Of a DNA stretch of 64,000 nucleotides, positions 25,525 to 35,935 are shown piece after piece. The notes below the pieces were generated by a model. It was not told where the DNA came from and made no database searches. It worked only from the letters and a program-made list of their open reading frames with translations. Each line of letters begins with the position of its first letter. Position 1 is the first letter of the stretch. This DNA comes from Pseudomonas fluorescens (GTDB taxonomy: Bacteria > Pseudomonadota > Gammaproteobacteria > Pseudomonadales > Pseudomonadaceae). Location: NCBI RefSeq assembly GCF_000802965.1, contig NZ_JSAK01000001.1:1-64000 (forward strand), in the 5' to 3' direction. The position numbers and the translations under genes were made by a program.

Positions 25525-26859
25525 ATGACGACTCGTCAGCCACTGTACAAATCCCTGTATTTCCAGGTGATCGTTGCAATTGTCATCGGTATTTTGCTCG
25601 GTCACTACTACCCACAGCTTGGTGTGGCCGTTAAACCGTTGGGTGACGGGTTCATCAAACTGATCAAAATGATCATCGCCCCTATCATCTTCTGCACCGT
25701 CGTCAGCGGTATCGCGGGCATGCAGGACATGAAATCGGTCGGCAAGACCGGCGGTTACGCGCTGCTGTACTTTGAAATCGTTTCGACCATCGCGTTGCTG
25801 GTGGGCCTGGTCGTGGTCAACATCGTGCAGCCAGGTGCCGGCATGCACATCGACGTGACCACGCTGGATGCCTCCAAAATCGCTACCTACGTTGCGGCCG
25901 GTGCGGATCAAAGCGTCATTGGCTTCCTGCTTAACGTGATCCCGAGCACCATCGTCGGCGCGTTCGCCACGGGCGACATCCTGCAAGTGCTGATGTTCTC
26001 GGTGATCTTCGGTTTCGCCCTGCATCGCCTCGGTGCCTACGGCAAGCCGCTGCTGGACTTCATCGATCGCTTCGCCCACGTGATGTTCAACATCATCAAC
26101 ATGATCATGAAGCTCGCGCCAATCGGTGCCTTCGGTGCCATGGCGTTCACCATCGGTGCCTACGGTGTCGGTTCGCTGGTGCAACTGGGTCAACTGATGG
26201 CCTGCTTCTACATCACTTGCCTGCTGTTCATCCTGATCGTGCTGGGCGGCATCGCCCGCGCTCACGGTTTCAGCGTTCTGAAAATGATTCGCTACATCCG
26301 TGAAGAACTGCTGATCGTGCTGGGTACTTCCTCTTCGGAGTCGGTACTGCCACGCATGCTGATCAAGATGGAGCGTCTGGGTGCGCAGAAATCCGTAGTG
26401 GGTCTGGTGATCCCGACCGGTTACTCGTTCAACCTCGACGGTACTGCGATCTACCTGACCATGGCGGCCGTGTTCATCGCCCAGGCGACCGACACCCACA
26501 TGGACATCACGCACCAGATCACCTTGCTGGTGGTGTTGCTGCTGTCCTCCAAAGGCGCTGCGGGCGTGACCGGTTCGGGCTTCATCGTGCTGGCGGCCAC
26601 TCTGTCCGCCGTGGGCCATTTGCCGGTTGCCGGCCTGGCGCTGATCCTCGGTATCGACCGCTTCATGTCCGAAGCCCGTGCCCTGACCAACCTGGTCGGT
26701 AACGCGGTGGCGACCATTGTCGTGGCCAAGTGGGTCAAGGAGCTGGACACCGACGTGTTGCAAGCCGAGCTGGCCTCGGGCGGTCGCGGCATTGCCGACG
26801 AGCCTAAAGAAGATGTTCTGGGCCACGTCGAAGCGGTAACCCCGACGAACGCCAAGTAA
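25525..26859 (+). CDS. dctA: C4-dicarboxylate/proton symporter DctA
   Basis: A 444-residue inner-membrane carrier for succinate, fumarate and malate, of the DAACS family. Conserved pieces: [29 protein letters not shown], the serine-rich loop [39 protein letters not shown] and [22 protein letters not shown]. Start placed at ATG 25525 with GAGGAAC upstream. Transcribed alone, from a sigma-54 promoter to a hairpin terminator. Confidence 0.95.
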   Translation: MTTRQPLYKSLYFQVIVAIVIGILLGHYYPQLGVAVKPLGDGFIKLIKMIIAPIIFCTVVSGIAGMQDMKSVGKTGGYALLYFEIVSTIALLVGLVVVNIVQPGAGMHIDVTTLDASKIATYVAAGADQSVIGFLLNVIPSTIVGAFATGDILQVLMFSVIFGFALHRLGAYGKPLLDFIDRFAHVMFNIINMIMKLAPIGAFGAMAFTIGAYGVGSLVQLGQLMACFYITCLLFILIVLGGIARAHGFSVLKMIRYIREELLIVLGTSSSESVLPRMLIKMERLGAQKSVVGLVIPTGYSFNLDGTAIYLTMAAVFIAQATDTHMDITHQITLLVVLLLSSKGAAGVTGSGFIVLAATLSAVGHLPVAGLALILGIDRFMSEARALTNLVGNAVATIVVAKWVKELDTDVLQAELASGGRGIADEPKEDVLGHVEAVTPTNAK

Positions 26860-26873
26860 GCCTTGTTGTATTG

Positions 26874-26898
26874 AAAAACCCGCTTCGGCGGGTTTTTT
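26874..26898 (+). terminator. Terminator of dctA
   Basis: Stem AAAACCCGC / GCGGGTTTT around a TTCG loop, T-rich tail, 15 bases after the stop. Confidence 0.92.
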
Positions 26899-27003
26899 CA
26901 TGCCCGAGATTTGAGCGTAACGGTCATCGATCCTGGCGCATAAGGTGATTGCCGCCATGCGCTCGGCTGCCTAGGCTGGGGCATCCGTTTAGGGAGAACA
27001 CTC

Positions 27004-28185
27004 ATGCTCGGTCCACTGGCATCACTCAAGGTTCTGGATTTCTCGACACTGCTGCCGGGGCCGTTCGCCTCGTTGTTGCTGGCGGACATGGGCGCCGAGG
27101 TGTTGCGCATCGAATCGCCGACCCGCATGGACCTTCTGCGGGTGCTGCCGCCGCACGATCAGGGCGTTTCCGCCAGCCACGCCTACCTCAATCGCAACAA
27201 GCGCAGCCTGGCGCTGGACCTCAAGCAACCGGAGGCGCTGGAGGTGATCAAGCAGTTGCTGCGGGACTACGACATCGTCCTGGAGCAGTTCCGTCCCGGT
27301 GTCATGGAGCGCTTGGGACTGGGTTATGAAGCCTTGAAGGCGATCAACCCGAAGCTGATTTATGTGTCGATCACCGGTTACGGCCAGACCGGGCCCTACA
27401 GGGACCGCGCCGGTCACGACATCAACTACCTGGCGCTGGCCGGACTGGCGAGCTACACCGGCCGCGCCGACAGTGGCCCGCTGCCCCTGAGCGCGCAGGT
27501 GGCGGACATCGCGGGAGGTTCGCTGCACGGGGTGATCGGCCTGCTGGCGGCGGTGATCGCTCGCCAGCAAACGGGGCAGGGGCAGCATCTGGATGTGAGC
27601 ATGACTGATTGCGCATTCAGCCTGAATGCCATGGCCGGGGCCGGGTATCTCGCTTGTGGCGTCGAGCCCGGCAGGGAAGATCAGATGCTCAATGGCGGCA
27701 GCTTCTACGACTATTACCGCTCGCGGGATGGACGCTGGTTGTCGGTGGGCAGCCTTGAACCGGATTTCATGAAGCGATTGTGTGGGGCGCTGGGGTTGGA
27801 GGCGTTGGCGAGCCATGGTTTGTCTATGAAACCGGCGCAGCAAAAAAAGCTCAAGGACGCGCTGAAAGTCGAATTCGAGAAGCATGACTTTGCCGAGCTG
27901 TGTGCGTTGTTTGCCGAGCTGGATGCTTGCGTCGAACCGGTCTTGAGTCTGGGTGAGGCGGTGCAACATCCGCATATGCAGGCGCGAGAGTTGGTGACCG
28001 AGGTGCCACGGGGGGATGGCTCGAGTCAGGCGCAGATGGCTTGCCCGTTGAAGTTTTCTGGTGGGTTGCCGGAGCCGAGGCATATTGGCGCGTCGCTCGG
28101 GCAGCATACGGATCAGGTGTTGGGGGAGTTGGGGTATAGCGCTGAGCGGGTTGCCGAGTTGCGTCGGGCCAAGGTCATTATCTAG
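27004..28185 (+). CDS. CaiB/BaiF CoA-transferase family protein (AMACR-like)
   Basis: A 393-residue family III CoA-transferase fold. The sequence is closest in layout to alpha-methylacyl-CoA racemases: GHDINYLALAG holds the catalytic histidine and VADIAGGS the catalytic aspartate expected of racemases. Other landmarks: GPFASLLLADMGAEVLRIE, NRNKRSLALDLK, ITGYGQTGPYRDRAGHD. Likely acts on branched acyl-CoA or as a CoA-transferase; substrate unknown. Single gene between the dctA terminator and a REPIN. Confidence 0.85.
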   Translation: MLGPLASLKVLDFSTLLPGPFASLLLADMGAEVLRIESPTRMDLLRVLPPHDQGVSASHAYLNRNKRSLALDLKQPEALEVIKQLLRDYDIVLEQFRPGVMERLGLGYEALKAINPKLIYVSITGYGQTGPYRDRAGHDINYLALAGLASYTGRADSGPLPLSAQVADIAGGSLHGVIGLLAAVIARQQTGQGQHLDVSMTDCAFSLNAMAGAGYLACGVEPGREDQMLNGGSFYDYYRSRDGRWLSVGSLEPDFMKRLCGALGLEALASHGLSMKPAQQKKLKDALKVEFEKHDFAELCALFAELDACVEPVLSLGEAVQHPHMQARELVTEVPRGDGSSQAQMACPLKFSGGLPEPRHIGASLGQHTDQVLGELGYSAERVAELRRAKVII

Positions 28186-28186
28186 C

Positions 28187-28308
28187 GCCTTTGCTGGCCT
28201 CATCGCGGGCAAGCCCGGCTCCCACAGTGGTCCGAGTTGTTCACAAAATCAGTGGTCAACATCAATACCTGTGGGAGCGGGCTTGCCCGCGATGAGGCCA
28301 GCAAAGGC
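28187..28308. repeat. REPIN, family E (CATCGCGGGCAAGCCCGGCTCC)
   Basis: Mirror-image units GCCTTTGCTGGCCTCATCGC... around a 60-base spacer between the CoA-transferase gene and the convergent sprT. It is the only member of this variant in the window. Confidence 0.88.
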
Positions 28309-28318
28309 ACCCAAACAA

Positions 28319-28813
28319 CTACTCGACCCGCATCTCGCCACTGAACACCAACGTACTCCGACACCGCCGGCACAAATACCGCCGCCCCTGCCGCACCAAT
28401 CCATGGCGCTGCGCCGAAAACGGGAAATCGCTGTCGGCACACGGGCATTTATAGATGTAGCGGGTCACGCTGCGGCGTTTGACGTCATAGGTGTGGCAAC
28501 GGTTGGGCGGCAGTTCGTACACCCCGCGCATGATCAGTTGCCACTCTTCGCCGTGGGGCTGGATGCGGTCGCCGAACAGCTGATGGGCGATCAGGTGTGC
28601 CACTTCGTGGGCCACGGTCTGCTTGAGGAAGTCTTCGGTGTTTTCCCGGTACAGCTGCGGATTGAAGCGCAGCAGGTTCTCGTGCAAATGCGCGACACCG
28701 GCTTTTTGCCCGCGCAGCTTGAGGCTCACCACGGGGCGTTTGAAAGGTCGTTTGAAAAAAGATTCGGCTTGTTGGAAACAGTCTTCGACGCGGGAATTGA
28801 GTTGCTCGGGCAT
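28319..28813 (-). CDS. sprT: SprT-like zinc metalloprotein
   Basis: A 164-residue SprT-family protein. The metalloprotease motif HEVAH (in QTVAHEVAHLIAHQLFG, about residues 66-82) is intact. A C-terminal zinc ribbon follows (YKCPCADSDFPF ... YLCRRCRSTLVF). The family resembles the eukaryotic Spartan domain that degrades DNA-protein crosslinks; the bacterial role is not settled. GGAGATCC precedes the start. Confidence 0.9.
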   Translation of the reverse strand: MPEQLNSRVEDCFQQAESFFKRPFKRPVVSLKLRGQKAGVAHLHENLLRFNPQLYRENTEDFLKQTVAHEVAHLIAHQLFGDRIQPHGEEWQLIMRGVYELPPNRCHTYDVKRRSVTRYIYKCPCADSDFPFSAQRHGLVRQGRRYLCRRCRSTLVFSGEMRVE

Positions 28814-28918
28814 GCTTGATGGATCTCCAGAGGTGTCGAGTATGCCGCAACCCTCGGGCCTTGCGAATCGTCGAAGCGCCGAATGGTTGTTGCCGTTATC
28901 TGTACTGGAGGCATTAAA

Positions 28919-28938
28919 AGGCCGCCTTGCGGCGGCCT
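28919..28938 (-). terminator. Terminator of the Yip1-family gene
   Basis: AGGCCGCC / GGCGGCCT with a four-base loop, then TTTTA on the minus strand. It lies downstream of the minus-strand gene at 28975. Confidence 0.8.
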
Positions 28939-28974
28939 GTGTTGGCAGATCTAGTTTTTTTGGGTGGTATGTCG

Positions 28975-29577
28975 CTAATTAGTGTAGACCGGCCCCACGC
29001 CGAGTCCCCATACGATGACTGTAAACGCCATGATGGCTACCAGCACCACCAGGCCTACCGCAAGTACCGAACTGGAAAACAGAAAGCCCTCGTCAGATGG
29101 AATGTTCATGAACGTCGGTAGCCCGACATACAGCAGGTAGACCGTGTAGCAGATCGCCGCGGTGCCGACGACCATCCCCAGCCACATGTGCGGATACAGC
29201 GCCGCAAGGCCGCCGATGAACAGCGGGGTCGCGGTGTAGGTCGCAAACGCCACGCAGCGCGCCAGGCTTGGATTGGCGTCATAGGTGCGGGCCATCCAGT
29301 GGATGAACGCGCCCATCACCGCAACGCCGCCCAGCATTGCCAGGTACGACATGATCGTCATCCATAATGCGCTTTCCTGGGTCAGCATCACCGGCGCTCG
29401 ATTGCCGATGACCCAGCCGACCTGCGTCGTGCCGATAAAGGCAGACACTGCAGGGATAGCCGCCAGAATCAGCGTGTGGGTCAGATACATGTGGCTGATG
29501 CTTTCCTCCTGATCGCCACGAATCTCTTTCCATTCTTGGTCAGGGTGGGTGAAGAGCCCCACTACGTGATGGATCAT
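28975..29577 (-). CDS. Yip1-family membrane protein
   Basis: A 200-residue inner-membrane protein with five or so hydrophobic segments (LILAAIPAVSAFIG, MTIMSYLAMLGGVAVMGAFIHW, CVAFATYTATPLFIGGLAALYP, LGMVVGTAAICYTVYLLYVGLP, SSVLAVGLVVLVAIMAFTVIVWG). N terminus MIHHVVGLFTHPDQEWKEI is typical of bacterial Yip1/DUF1282 proteins. Start chosen at 29577 with GAGGAG upstream; the open frame extends 119 codons further, through a REPIN, and is not coding. Function unknown. Confidence 0.85.
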   Translation of the reverse strand: MIHHVVGLFTHPDQEWKEIRGDQEESISHMYLTHTLILAAIPAVSAFIGTTQVGWVIGNRAPVMLTQESALWMTIMSYLAMLGGVAVMGAFIHWMARTYDANPSLARCVAFATYTATPLFIGGLAALYPHMWLGMVVGTAAICYTVYLLYVGLPTFMNIPSDEGFLFSSSVLAVGLVVLVAIMAFTVIVWGLGVGPVYTN

Positions 29578-29779
29578 GCCAGTCACTCCTCTTGTTTTGC
29601 CGTCGCCCCCCAGTGGAGCGCCTACGGGCCAATGCGGCCAAGCAAGTAATAGGTCTTGATGTGTGTGCGACCTTATGACGCAGTATAGGAAGTTGTTTAC
29701 CCCGCAGGAGCCGTGGCTTAGAGCAAATTGCGCTGTAAAGCGGTGGGGTAATCGCTGAAGGGTCTGTGAACGATGAATA

Positions 29780-29899
29780 TGTGGCGAGGGAGCTTGCTCC
29801 CGCTCGGCGGCGCAGCAGTCGCAAGCCCGGTTGGCACCCATTGTCTGATACAGCTCAGGGCTGCTTCGCACCCCAGCGGGAGCAAGCTCCCTCGCCACA
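29780..29899. repeat. REPIN, family B
   Basis: TGTGGCGAGGGAGCTTGCTC and its inverse across about 75 bases. It occupies most of the 410-base divergent gap between the Yip1-family gene and ttcA; the rest shows nothing else I can name. Confidence 0.9.
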
Positions 29900-29987
29900 G
29901 AGGACAGTGGCGATAGTGGGCACTTCGCCCCCAAGGTGTTTTTGCGTAAAATGCCGGCCTTTCGTCACACCTCACGGATTTCGCGTC

Positions 29988-30812
29988 ATGGGCACTCTTA
30001 CGGTCAACCAGAACAAACTGCAAAAGCGCCTTCGCCGCCAGGCCGGTGAGGCTGTCGCTGATTTCAACATGATTGAAGACGGCGACAAGGTCATGGTCTG
30101 CCTGTCCGGCGGCAAGGACAGCTACACCATGCTCGACGTGTTGATGCACTTGCAGAAGGTCGCGCCGATCAAGTTCGAGATCGTGGCCGTGAACATGGAC
30201 CAGAAGCAGCCTGGCTTCCCTGAGCACGTCCTGCCGGCTTATCTCAAAGAGCTGGGCATCGAGTACCACATCGTCGAGAAAGACACTTACTCGGTGGTCA
30301 AGGAACTGATTCCGGAAGGCAAAACCACCTGTTCGCTGTGCTCGCGCCTGCGTCGCGGCACGCTCTACACCTTTGCCGACGAAATCGGCGCGACCAAGAT
30401 GGCCCTCGGTCACCACCGTGACGACATCGTCGAGACGTTCTTCCTGAATATGTTCTTCAATGGTTCGCTCAAAGCCATGCCGCCGAAACTGCGCGCCGAC
30501 GACGGGCGCAACGTGGTGATCCGCCCGCTGGCCTACTGCAACGAAAAAGACATCCAGGCTTACTCGGACCTCAAGCAATTCCCGATCATCCCGTGCAACC
30601 TCTGCGGTTCCCAGGAGAACCTGCAACGTCAGGTGGTCAAGGACATGCTGCTGGACTGGGAGCGCAAGACCCCAGGACGCACCGAAAGCATTTTCCGCAG
30701 CCTGCAGAACGTGATCCCGTCGCAACTGGCGGACCGCAATCTGTTTGACTTCACCAGCCTCAAGATCGACGAGACGGCGGCTTCGCGCTTCGTCAACGTG
30801 GTCAACCTCTAA
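29988..30812 (+). CDS. ttcA: tRNA 2-thiocytidine biosynthesis protein TtcA
   Basis: A 274-residue PP-loop ATPase that inserts sulfur at C32 of certain tRNAs. The ATP pyrophosphatase motif is [13 protein letters not shown]; the iron-sulfur cluster cysteines are in [12 protein letters not shown], and another CxxC is in PCNLCGSQE. Start set at [18 protein letters not shown]; the open frame upstream runs through REPIN DNA and is not coding. Confidence 0.95.
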   Translation: MGTLTVNQNKLQKRLRRQAGEAVADFNMIEDGDKVMVCLSGGKDSYTMLDVLMHLQKVAPIKFEIVAVNMDQKQPGFPEHVLPAYLKELGIEYHIVEKDTYSVVKELIPEGKTTCSLCSRLRRGTLYTFADEIGATKMALGHHRDDIVETFFLNMFFNGSLKAMPPKLRADDGRNVVIRPLAYCNEKDIQAYSDLKQFPIIPCNLCGSQENLQRQVVKDMLLDWERKTPGRTESIFRSLQNVIPSQLADRNLFDFTSLKIDETAASRFVNVVNL

Positions 30813-30820
30813 TCAAAAAC

Positions 30821-30909
30821 TGCAGGAGTGAGCCAGCTCGCGATGGCGTAGTGTCAGTCAACACTGAAGTGTCTGACACACCGCTATCGCGAGCAGGCTC
30901 ACTCCTACA
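30821..30909. repeat. REPIN, family F (CAGGAGTGAGCCAGCTCGCGAT)
   Basis: TGCAGGAGTGAGCCAGCTCGCGATGG and its imperfect inverse (CTATCGCGAGCAGGCTCACTCCTACA) around a spacer that itself holds GTGTCAG/CTGACAC mirrored pieces. Only copy of this variant here. Confidence 0.85.
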
Positions 30910-30941
30910 ATGGTTTTTTGTTTCAATCCTCAGGAGAGGGC

Positions 30942-31616
30942 ATGCGCGACTACAAGTGGCTGAACGAATACTGCTTGAACCGCTTCGGTTCGGCGGCTGA
31001 ACTGGAAGCCCATCTGCCCGTCCCCAAGACCCCGGCGCAATTGCGCAAGATCAGCGACGATCGTTACCTCTCGACCATGGCATTGCGCGTGTTCCGCGCC
31101 GGGCTCAAGCATAGCCTCGTGGATGCCAAATGGCCGGCCTTCGAAGAAGTGTTCTTCAAGTTCGACCCGGAAAAAGTCGTGCTGATGAGCGCCGAACATC
31201 TGGAGCGCCTGATGCAGGACGCGCGGATCATCCGCCACCTCGGCAAGCTCAAGAGCGTGCCGCGCAATGCGCAGTTCATACTGGACGTGGCCCATGAGAA
31301 GGGCAGCTTCGGCGCGCTGATCGCCGATTGGCCGGTGACCGATATCGTCGGGCTCTGGACCTTCCTGAAAAAACGCGGCCATCAATTGGGCGGGCTGTCG
31401 GCGCCGCGCTTCTTGCGGATGGTCGGCAAGGATACGTTCGTGCCGAGCTACGACGTGGTGGCGGCGTTGAATGCGCAGAAGATCGTCGACAAGGTGCCGA
31501 GCAGCCAGCGGGATCTGGCGTTGGTGCAGGATGTGTTCAACCAGTGGCATGAACAAAGTGGCGGACGGGCGATGAGCCAGATTTCGATGATGTTGGCTTA
31601 CACCGTCAATCATTGA
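30942..31616 (+). CDS. Putative DNA-3-methyladenine glycosylase I-like protein
   Basis: A 224-residue protein resembling the HhH-GPD DNA glycosylase fold of the Tag-like branch: FRAGLKHSLVDAKWPAFEEVF near residue 50 and LGGLSAPRFLRMVGKDTFVPSYDVVAAL near 150-180. It would excise alkylated bases. A strong AGGAGAGGG site fixes the ATG. I could not place catalytic residues with confidence, so the substrate is uncertain. Confidence 0.7.
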   Translation: MRDYKWLNEYCLNRFGSAAELEAHLPVPKTPAQLRKISDDRYLSTMALRVFRAGLKHSLVDAKWPAFEEVFFKFDPEKVVLMSAEHLERLMQDARIIRHLGKLKSVPRNAQFILDVAHEKGSFGALIADWPVTDIVGLWTFLKKRGHQLGGLSAPRFLRMVGKDTFVPSYDVVAALNAQKIVDKVPSSQRDLALVQDVFNQWHEQSGGRAMSQISMMLAYTVNH

Positions 31617-31631
31617 GACCGAGTCGTCCCA

Positions 31632-31722
31632 ATCGCTGGCAAGCCAGCTCCCACAGGTATTGGGGTTGAACACAGGGTTTGTGAACAACCCCGGTCACTG
31701 TGGGAGCTGGCTTGCCAGCGAT
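31632..31722. repeat. REPIN, family D (ATCGCTGGCAAGCCAGCTCCCACA)
   Basis: ATCGCTGGCAAGCCAGCTCC faces its inverse across about 45 bases holding a further GGGGTTG/CAACCCC mirror. Related copies at 35803 and 48216. Confidence 0.9.
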
Positions 31723-31730
31723 GAGGCCGA

Positions 31731-32156
31731 TCAGGCGACGGAAATCTCGCCTTCACCCGCCAATTTGCGATTCAACTGATACCTCCAGCGCACATACAGT
31801 AACGCCGAACAGAACACCGCCAGACTCGCGCCCATCTCCAGCAACCCGAAAATCTGCCGGTTCGGGTCATACGCAGCCAATGCGCCCTTGATGAAATACA
31901 GGTTCACCACAAAACACATCCACGAATGCCCACGCGGACTGCCGACAATCATCCCTGGAGCCAGCAACAGCAGCGGCACCAGTTCGATCAGCAGGATCAC
32001 CCAAGGCCGGGCGCCGTGCAGGTCGGCGAACACCAGGTAGTAGGCGCACAGCAGCCCCACCAGACCGAAAAAACACAACAGACTGATGACCCGCATGGCC
32101 CGTACGCGGGGTTCCAGCCATTCGATGGCGGGCAGAATCTTCGGCTTCTTGGCCAC
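31731..32156 (-). CDS. DUF2069 small inner-membrane protein
   Basis: About 141 residues with four hydrophobic segments (VISLLCFFGLVGLLCAYYLVF, PWVILLIELVPLLLLAPGMIV, SWMCFVVNLYFIKGAL, GLLEMGASLAVFCSALLYVRW). Start taken as GTG at 32156, two bases after the wrbA stop with GGAGGG upstream, so it is coupled to wrbA. Function unknown; conserved next to wrbA and an arsC-like gene in pseudomonads. Confidence 0.8.
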   Translation of the reverse strand: MAKKPKILPAIEWLEPRVRAMRVISLLCFFGLVGLLCAYYLVFADLHGARPWVILLIELVPLLLLAPGMIVGSPRGHSWMCFVVNLYFIKGALAAYDPNRQIFGLLEMGASLAVFCSALLYVRWRYQLNRKLAGEGEISVA

Positions 32157-32158
32157 CC

Positions 32159-33105
<947 letters not shown>

Positions 33106-33219
33106 GAGCGGGTCGCATCTTGCGTAAGGTGGCGGCTATTCTAACTGTGCAGTGCGTAATCCAGAACCTTGGGAGGCGATGGGTCGCAGGCGCATTCAAT
33201 TTTTGACAAGGAACACGAC

Positions 33220-33687
33220 ATGACAAGGCGACTGGCAGCAGCATTGGCGATCATTGGAGCGTTGATGTTGGGGGGCTGCGGTAACGACTATGGCATCGAC
33301 CAGAACGGGCAGAAGGTCGCCGCCGAACGTCTGGATGGCAAATGGCTGGTGCTCAACTACTGGGCCGAATGGTGCGGCCCGTGCCGGACCGAGATTCCGG
33401 AGTTGAACACGTTGGCCGAGCAACTCAAGGATAAGAAGATCGGTGTGTTCGGGGTCAATTTCGACAACGTGCAGGGCGAAGAGCTGAAAAGTGCCAGCGA
33501 AAAACTCGGGATCAAGTTCACCGTATTGGCGCAGGACCCTTCCGAGCTATTCGAACTGCCGCGTAGCGAAGCGTTGCCGGTGACTTACATCATCGATAAC
33601 AAGGGCAAGGTGCGCGAACAGTTGATGGGCGAGCAGACGGCGGCGGGGGTGATGGCGAAGCTGGAAGCGTTGCAGGCGAAGAATTGA
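33220..33687 (+). CDS. Thioredoxin-like lipoprotein (TlpA family)
   Basis: A 155-residue envelope lipoprotein: lipobox LGGC at residues 18-21 behind a short hydrophobic signal, then a TlpA/AhpC-type thioredoxin fold with active site WCGPC in NYWAEWCGPCRTEIPELN and cis-Pro segment ALPVTYIID. It likely reduces or exchanges disulfides outside the cytoplasm. AAGGA precedes the ATG. Divergent from arsC-like/wrbA. Confidence 0.9.
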   Translation: MTRRLAAALAIIGALMLGGCGNDYGIDQNGQKVAAERLDGKWLVLNYWAEWCGPCRTEIPELNTLAEQLKDKKIGVFGVNFDNVQGEELKSASEKLGIKFTVLAQDPSELFELPRSEALPVTYIIDNKGKVREQLMGEQTAAGVMAKLEALQAKN

Positions 33688-33718
33688 TTTAGGAAAAAGG
33701 GCTGATGCTACTTTTTTT

Positions 33719-33850
33719 TGTGGCGAGGGAGCTTGCTCCCGCTCGACTGCGAAGCAGTCGCAGAACCGTTTTGCACGGTGAGCCTGACAAATGAGGTGAC
33801 CGGGTTTAGGGCTGCTTCGCAGCCCAGCGGGAGCAAGCTCCCTCGCCACA
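33719..33850. repeat. REPIN, family B, long spacer
   Basis: TGTGGCGAGGGAGCTTGCTC and its inverse with about 90 bases between, including GACTGCGAAGCAGTC and GGCTGCTTCGCAGCC palindromes. Confidence 0.9.
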
Positions 33851-33871
33851 GGTGTCAATTGGGGTAAGGGA

Positions 33872-34276
33872 TCAACCCTCTTCAAGCCACCAGCGCAACG
33901 GCTTGCCTTCAGCCGGCCAGAAGCGCATCTGGTCGACCGACGAAACGTCCCAGCGTTGCACTTGCTCCAGCGCCTGGAGGAAACGCTTTTCCTGCTCCAT
34001 CAGCGCCGGTGCGCAGAGTTTGCGGGTGCTGCCGACTTTGCCGAAGCTCAGCTTGTCGCCTTCCAGGGTGTACGGCGCGAACCAGTGGTTGCAGCCGCCG
34101 TTACCGTAGGCCCGGCCGTCTTCACCCAAGGTGATGGTCAGGTGGCTGTAATCCATCAACGGCCGTTCGCCGATCCACTCCAGGATGTAGCTGCGGTTTT
34201 GTTGCAGTTGCACCGGCTCGGCGGCGCAGCCCAGCAGGCTGGCGCCGACCATTGCGGTCAGAGCGAGGCGTTTCAT
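33872..34276 (-). CDS. META-domain lipoprotein (HslJ-like)
   Basis: A 134-residue probable lipoprotein: MKRLALTAMVGASLLGC gives a lipobox at LLGC. The body matches the META/HslJ domain (LTITLGEDGRAYGNGGCNHWFAPYTLEGDKLSFG... TRKLCAPALMEQEKRFLQAL). Start overlaps the upstream gene's stop by one base. Role unknown; the family is linked to heat or novobiocin tolerance in E. coli. Confidence 0.85.
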   Translation of the reverse strand: MKRLALTAMVGASLLGCAAEPVQLQQNRSYILEWIGERPLMDYSHLTITLGEDGRAYGNGGCNHWFAPYTLEGDKLSFGKVGSTRKLCAPALMEQEKRFLQALEQVQRWDVSSVDQMRFWPAEGKPLRWWLEEG

Positions 34277-34710
34277 CACGCAGGCTCCTGGCATTTCGGG
34301 CACAGGTGCTTCTCGCCAATCGACTTCCAGCCCAACTCGGCAATCCGCGCAGTGGCGGCAGGCTTTTCAGCCTTGTTGCCCAGTTTGGCATCGACCGCGA
34401 ACTCGAAGCTCAGCTCTTTGGCGCAGCTGTCGCAGTTCACTTGCCAAGTGTGGATCGCCAGTTCGCCGAACACCGGACCACTGGCCACCGCGACCCATTG
34501 GCCCGGCGGGTTGATCAAGTGGCGAACCGTTTCGACGGTCAGGCGCATGGACAAGTCCTTGGCACCCTTGAGGGTCACTACCAACACGTCGTTATTACGA
34601 ATCGAGCCGCCGTTGCCGGTGACTTGATAACGCCCCGGCACCAGGGCGCGGCATTCGGTGAGGGTGTGTTGCGGGTTCATCAGGTTGTAGCGGAAATCGT
34701 GTTCGACCAT
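34276..34710 (-). CDS. Hypothetical protein with C-terminal zinc ribbon
   Basis: A 144-residue cytoplasmic protein I do not recognise. Two Cys pairs, CDSC (about 93-96) and CPKC (about 137-140), suggest a zinc ribbon. The middle (LTVETVRHLINPPGQWVAVASGPVFGELAIHTW) is well structured with no known motif. It is coupled to the META-domain gene and lies upstream of it in the same direction. Confidence 0.7.
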   Translation of the reverse strand: MVEHDFRYNLMNPQHTLTECRALVPGRYQVTGNGGSIRNNDVLVVTLKGAKDLSMRLTVETVRHLINPPGQWVAVASGPVFGELAIHTWQVNCDSCAKELSFEFAVDAKLGNKAEKPAATARIAELGWKSIGEKHLCPKCQEPA

Positions 34711-34787
34711 GGGTCCTCCAAATATGCGCGATATGCTAGCACGGGCATACGCGCAGCATGGCGCGGGGAGATGACCTTCGATCAGGT

Positions 34788-35780
34788 TCAGTCGCCCTCG
34801 ACCCGATTCTCTGCTGTCCCGGCCGCCCAGGCCGCGATGTTGTGCAAGGTGGTCGCGGCAATCGCGCCCAGGGCTTCGCGGGTCAGGAAGGCCTGGTGGG
34901 CGGTGATTATCACGTTTGGAAAGGTCAGCAACCGCGCCAGGACATCGTCCTGCAGAGGCTGGTCGGAGCGATCCTCGAAGAACAGCTGTGCCTCCTCTTC
35001 ATACACGTCCAGCCCCAGGTAACCGAGCTGACCGTTCTTCAAGGCGTCAATCAGCGCCGGCGTATCCACCAGACCGCCACGGCCGGTGTTGATCAACATC
35101 GCCCCCGGTTGCATGTGCGCGAGTGATTCGGCGTTGATCAAATGCTTGCTCTGCGCGTTGAGCGGGCAGTGCAGACTGATGATCTGCGACTCGCCCAACA
35201 GCTGCGGCAAATCCACATAGCGCGCGCCCAAGGCTTCGACTTGAGGGTTGGGATACGGGTCGTAGGCGAGCAATTGGCAGCCGAAGCCGTTCATGATTTT
35301 CGCGAAGGTCGCGCCAATCTGACCGGTGCCGACCACGCCGACGGTCTTGCCCACCAGATCAAAACCGGTCAAGCCGTGCAGGCTGAAATCGCCTTCACGG
35401 GTGCGGTTGTAGGCGCGGTGCAAACGGCGGTTGAGCGCCAGGATCAACGCCACCGCGTGCTCGGCCACGGCATGGGGCGAGTAGGCCGGGACGCGCACAA
35501 TCGTTATTCCCAAGCGTTTCGCCGCCGCCAGGTCGACATGGTTGAAACCGGCCGAGCGCAGGGCGATCAGGCGGGTGCCGCCGGTGGCCAAGCGTTCGAG
35601 CACCGGGGCGCTGAGGTCGTCGTTGATAAAGGCGCAGACGACTTCGTGATGCTCCGCCAGCGGTGCCGTATCGAGGCTCAAGCGCGCCGACTGGAAGTGC
35701 AGCTCAATGCCGGTCGGTAGGTCGGCGGCGAGAAAACTGTCACGGTCGTAGTTCTGGCTGCTGAAAAGTATTGTGCGCAT
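34788..35780 (-). CDS. ldhA: D-lactate dehydrogenase (fermentative), 2-hydroxyacid dehydrogenase
   Basis: A 330-residue D-isomer-specific 2-hydroxyacid dehydrogenase that reduces pyruvate to D-lactate with NADH. Rossmann motif VGVVGTGQIGATF; catalytic Arg in IALRSAGFNHVD, Glu in LDVYEEE and His in ITAHQAF. Start chosen at MRTILFSSQNYD with AAGGAG upstream, 63 bases inside the open frame. It lies just downstream of gacS (REPIN between), the same arrangement as in P. aeruginosa. Confidence 0.93.
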   Translation of the reverse strand: MRTILFSSQNYDRDSFLAADLPTGIELHFQSARLSLDTAPLAEHHEVVCAFINDDLSAPVLERLATGGTRLIALRSAGFNHVDLAAAKRLGITIVRVPAYSPHAVAEHAVALILALNRRLHRAYNRTREGDFSLHGLTGFDLVGKTVGVVGTGQIGATFAKIMNGFGCQLLAYDPYPNPQVEALGARYVDLPQLLGESQIISLHCPLNAQSKHLINAESLAHMQPGAMLINTGRGGLVDTPALIDALKNGQLGYLGLDVYEEEAQLFFEDRSDQPLQDDVLARLLTFPNVIITAHQAFLTREALGAIAATTLHNIAAWAAGTAENRVEGD

Positions 35781-35802
35781 TAATCGCTCCTTGTCCCTTT
35801 CC

Positions 35803-35885
35803 TGTAGGAGCTGGCTTGCCAGCGATGACGGCCTCAAAGGCAACGCAAATTTGAGATCCCCATCGCTGGCAAGCCAGCTCCTACA
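35803..35885. repeat. REPIN, family D
   Basis: TGTAGGAGCTGGCTTGCCAGCGATG and its inverse around a spacer of about 35 bases, between gacS and ldhA. Confidence 0.9.
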
Positions 35886-35935
35886 CTGCTTGCGGTGAGC
35901 TTAGCGCTCTATGTGTACAGGGTGATTGCGCTGCG

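Noticed and set aside
25369..26958. Minus-strand open frame of 529 codons opposite dctA
   Set aside because: Antisense shadow, His/Asp/Gln-rich, covering the dctA sigma-54 promoter.
29578..29934. N-terminal extension of the Yip1-family protein
   Set aside because: It is made of REPIN sequence; a GAGGAG site marks the start at 29577.
33106..33219. Fifty-one-base upstream extension of the thioredoxin lipoprotein
   Set aside because: The longer start would ruin the signal peptide; the lipobox fits the start at 33220.
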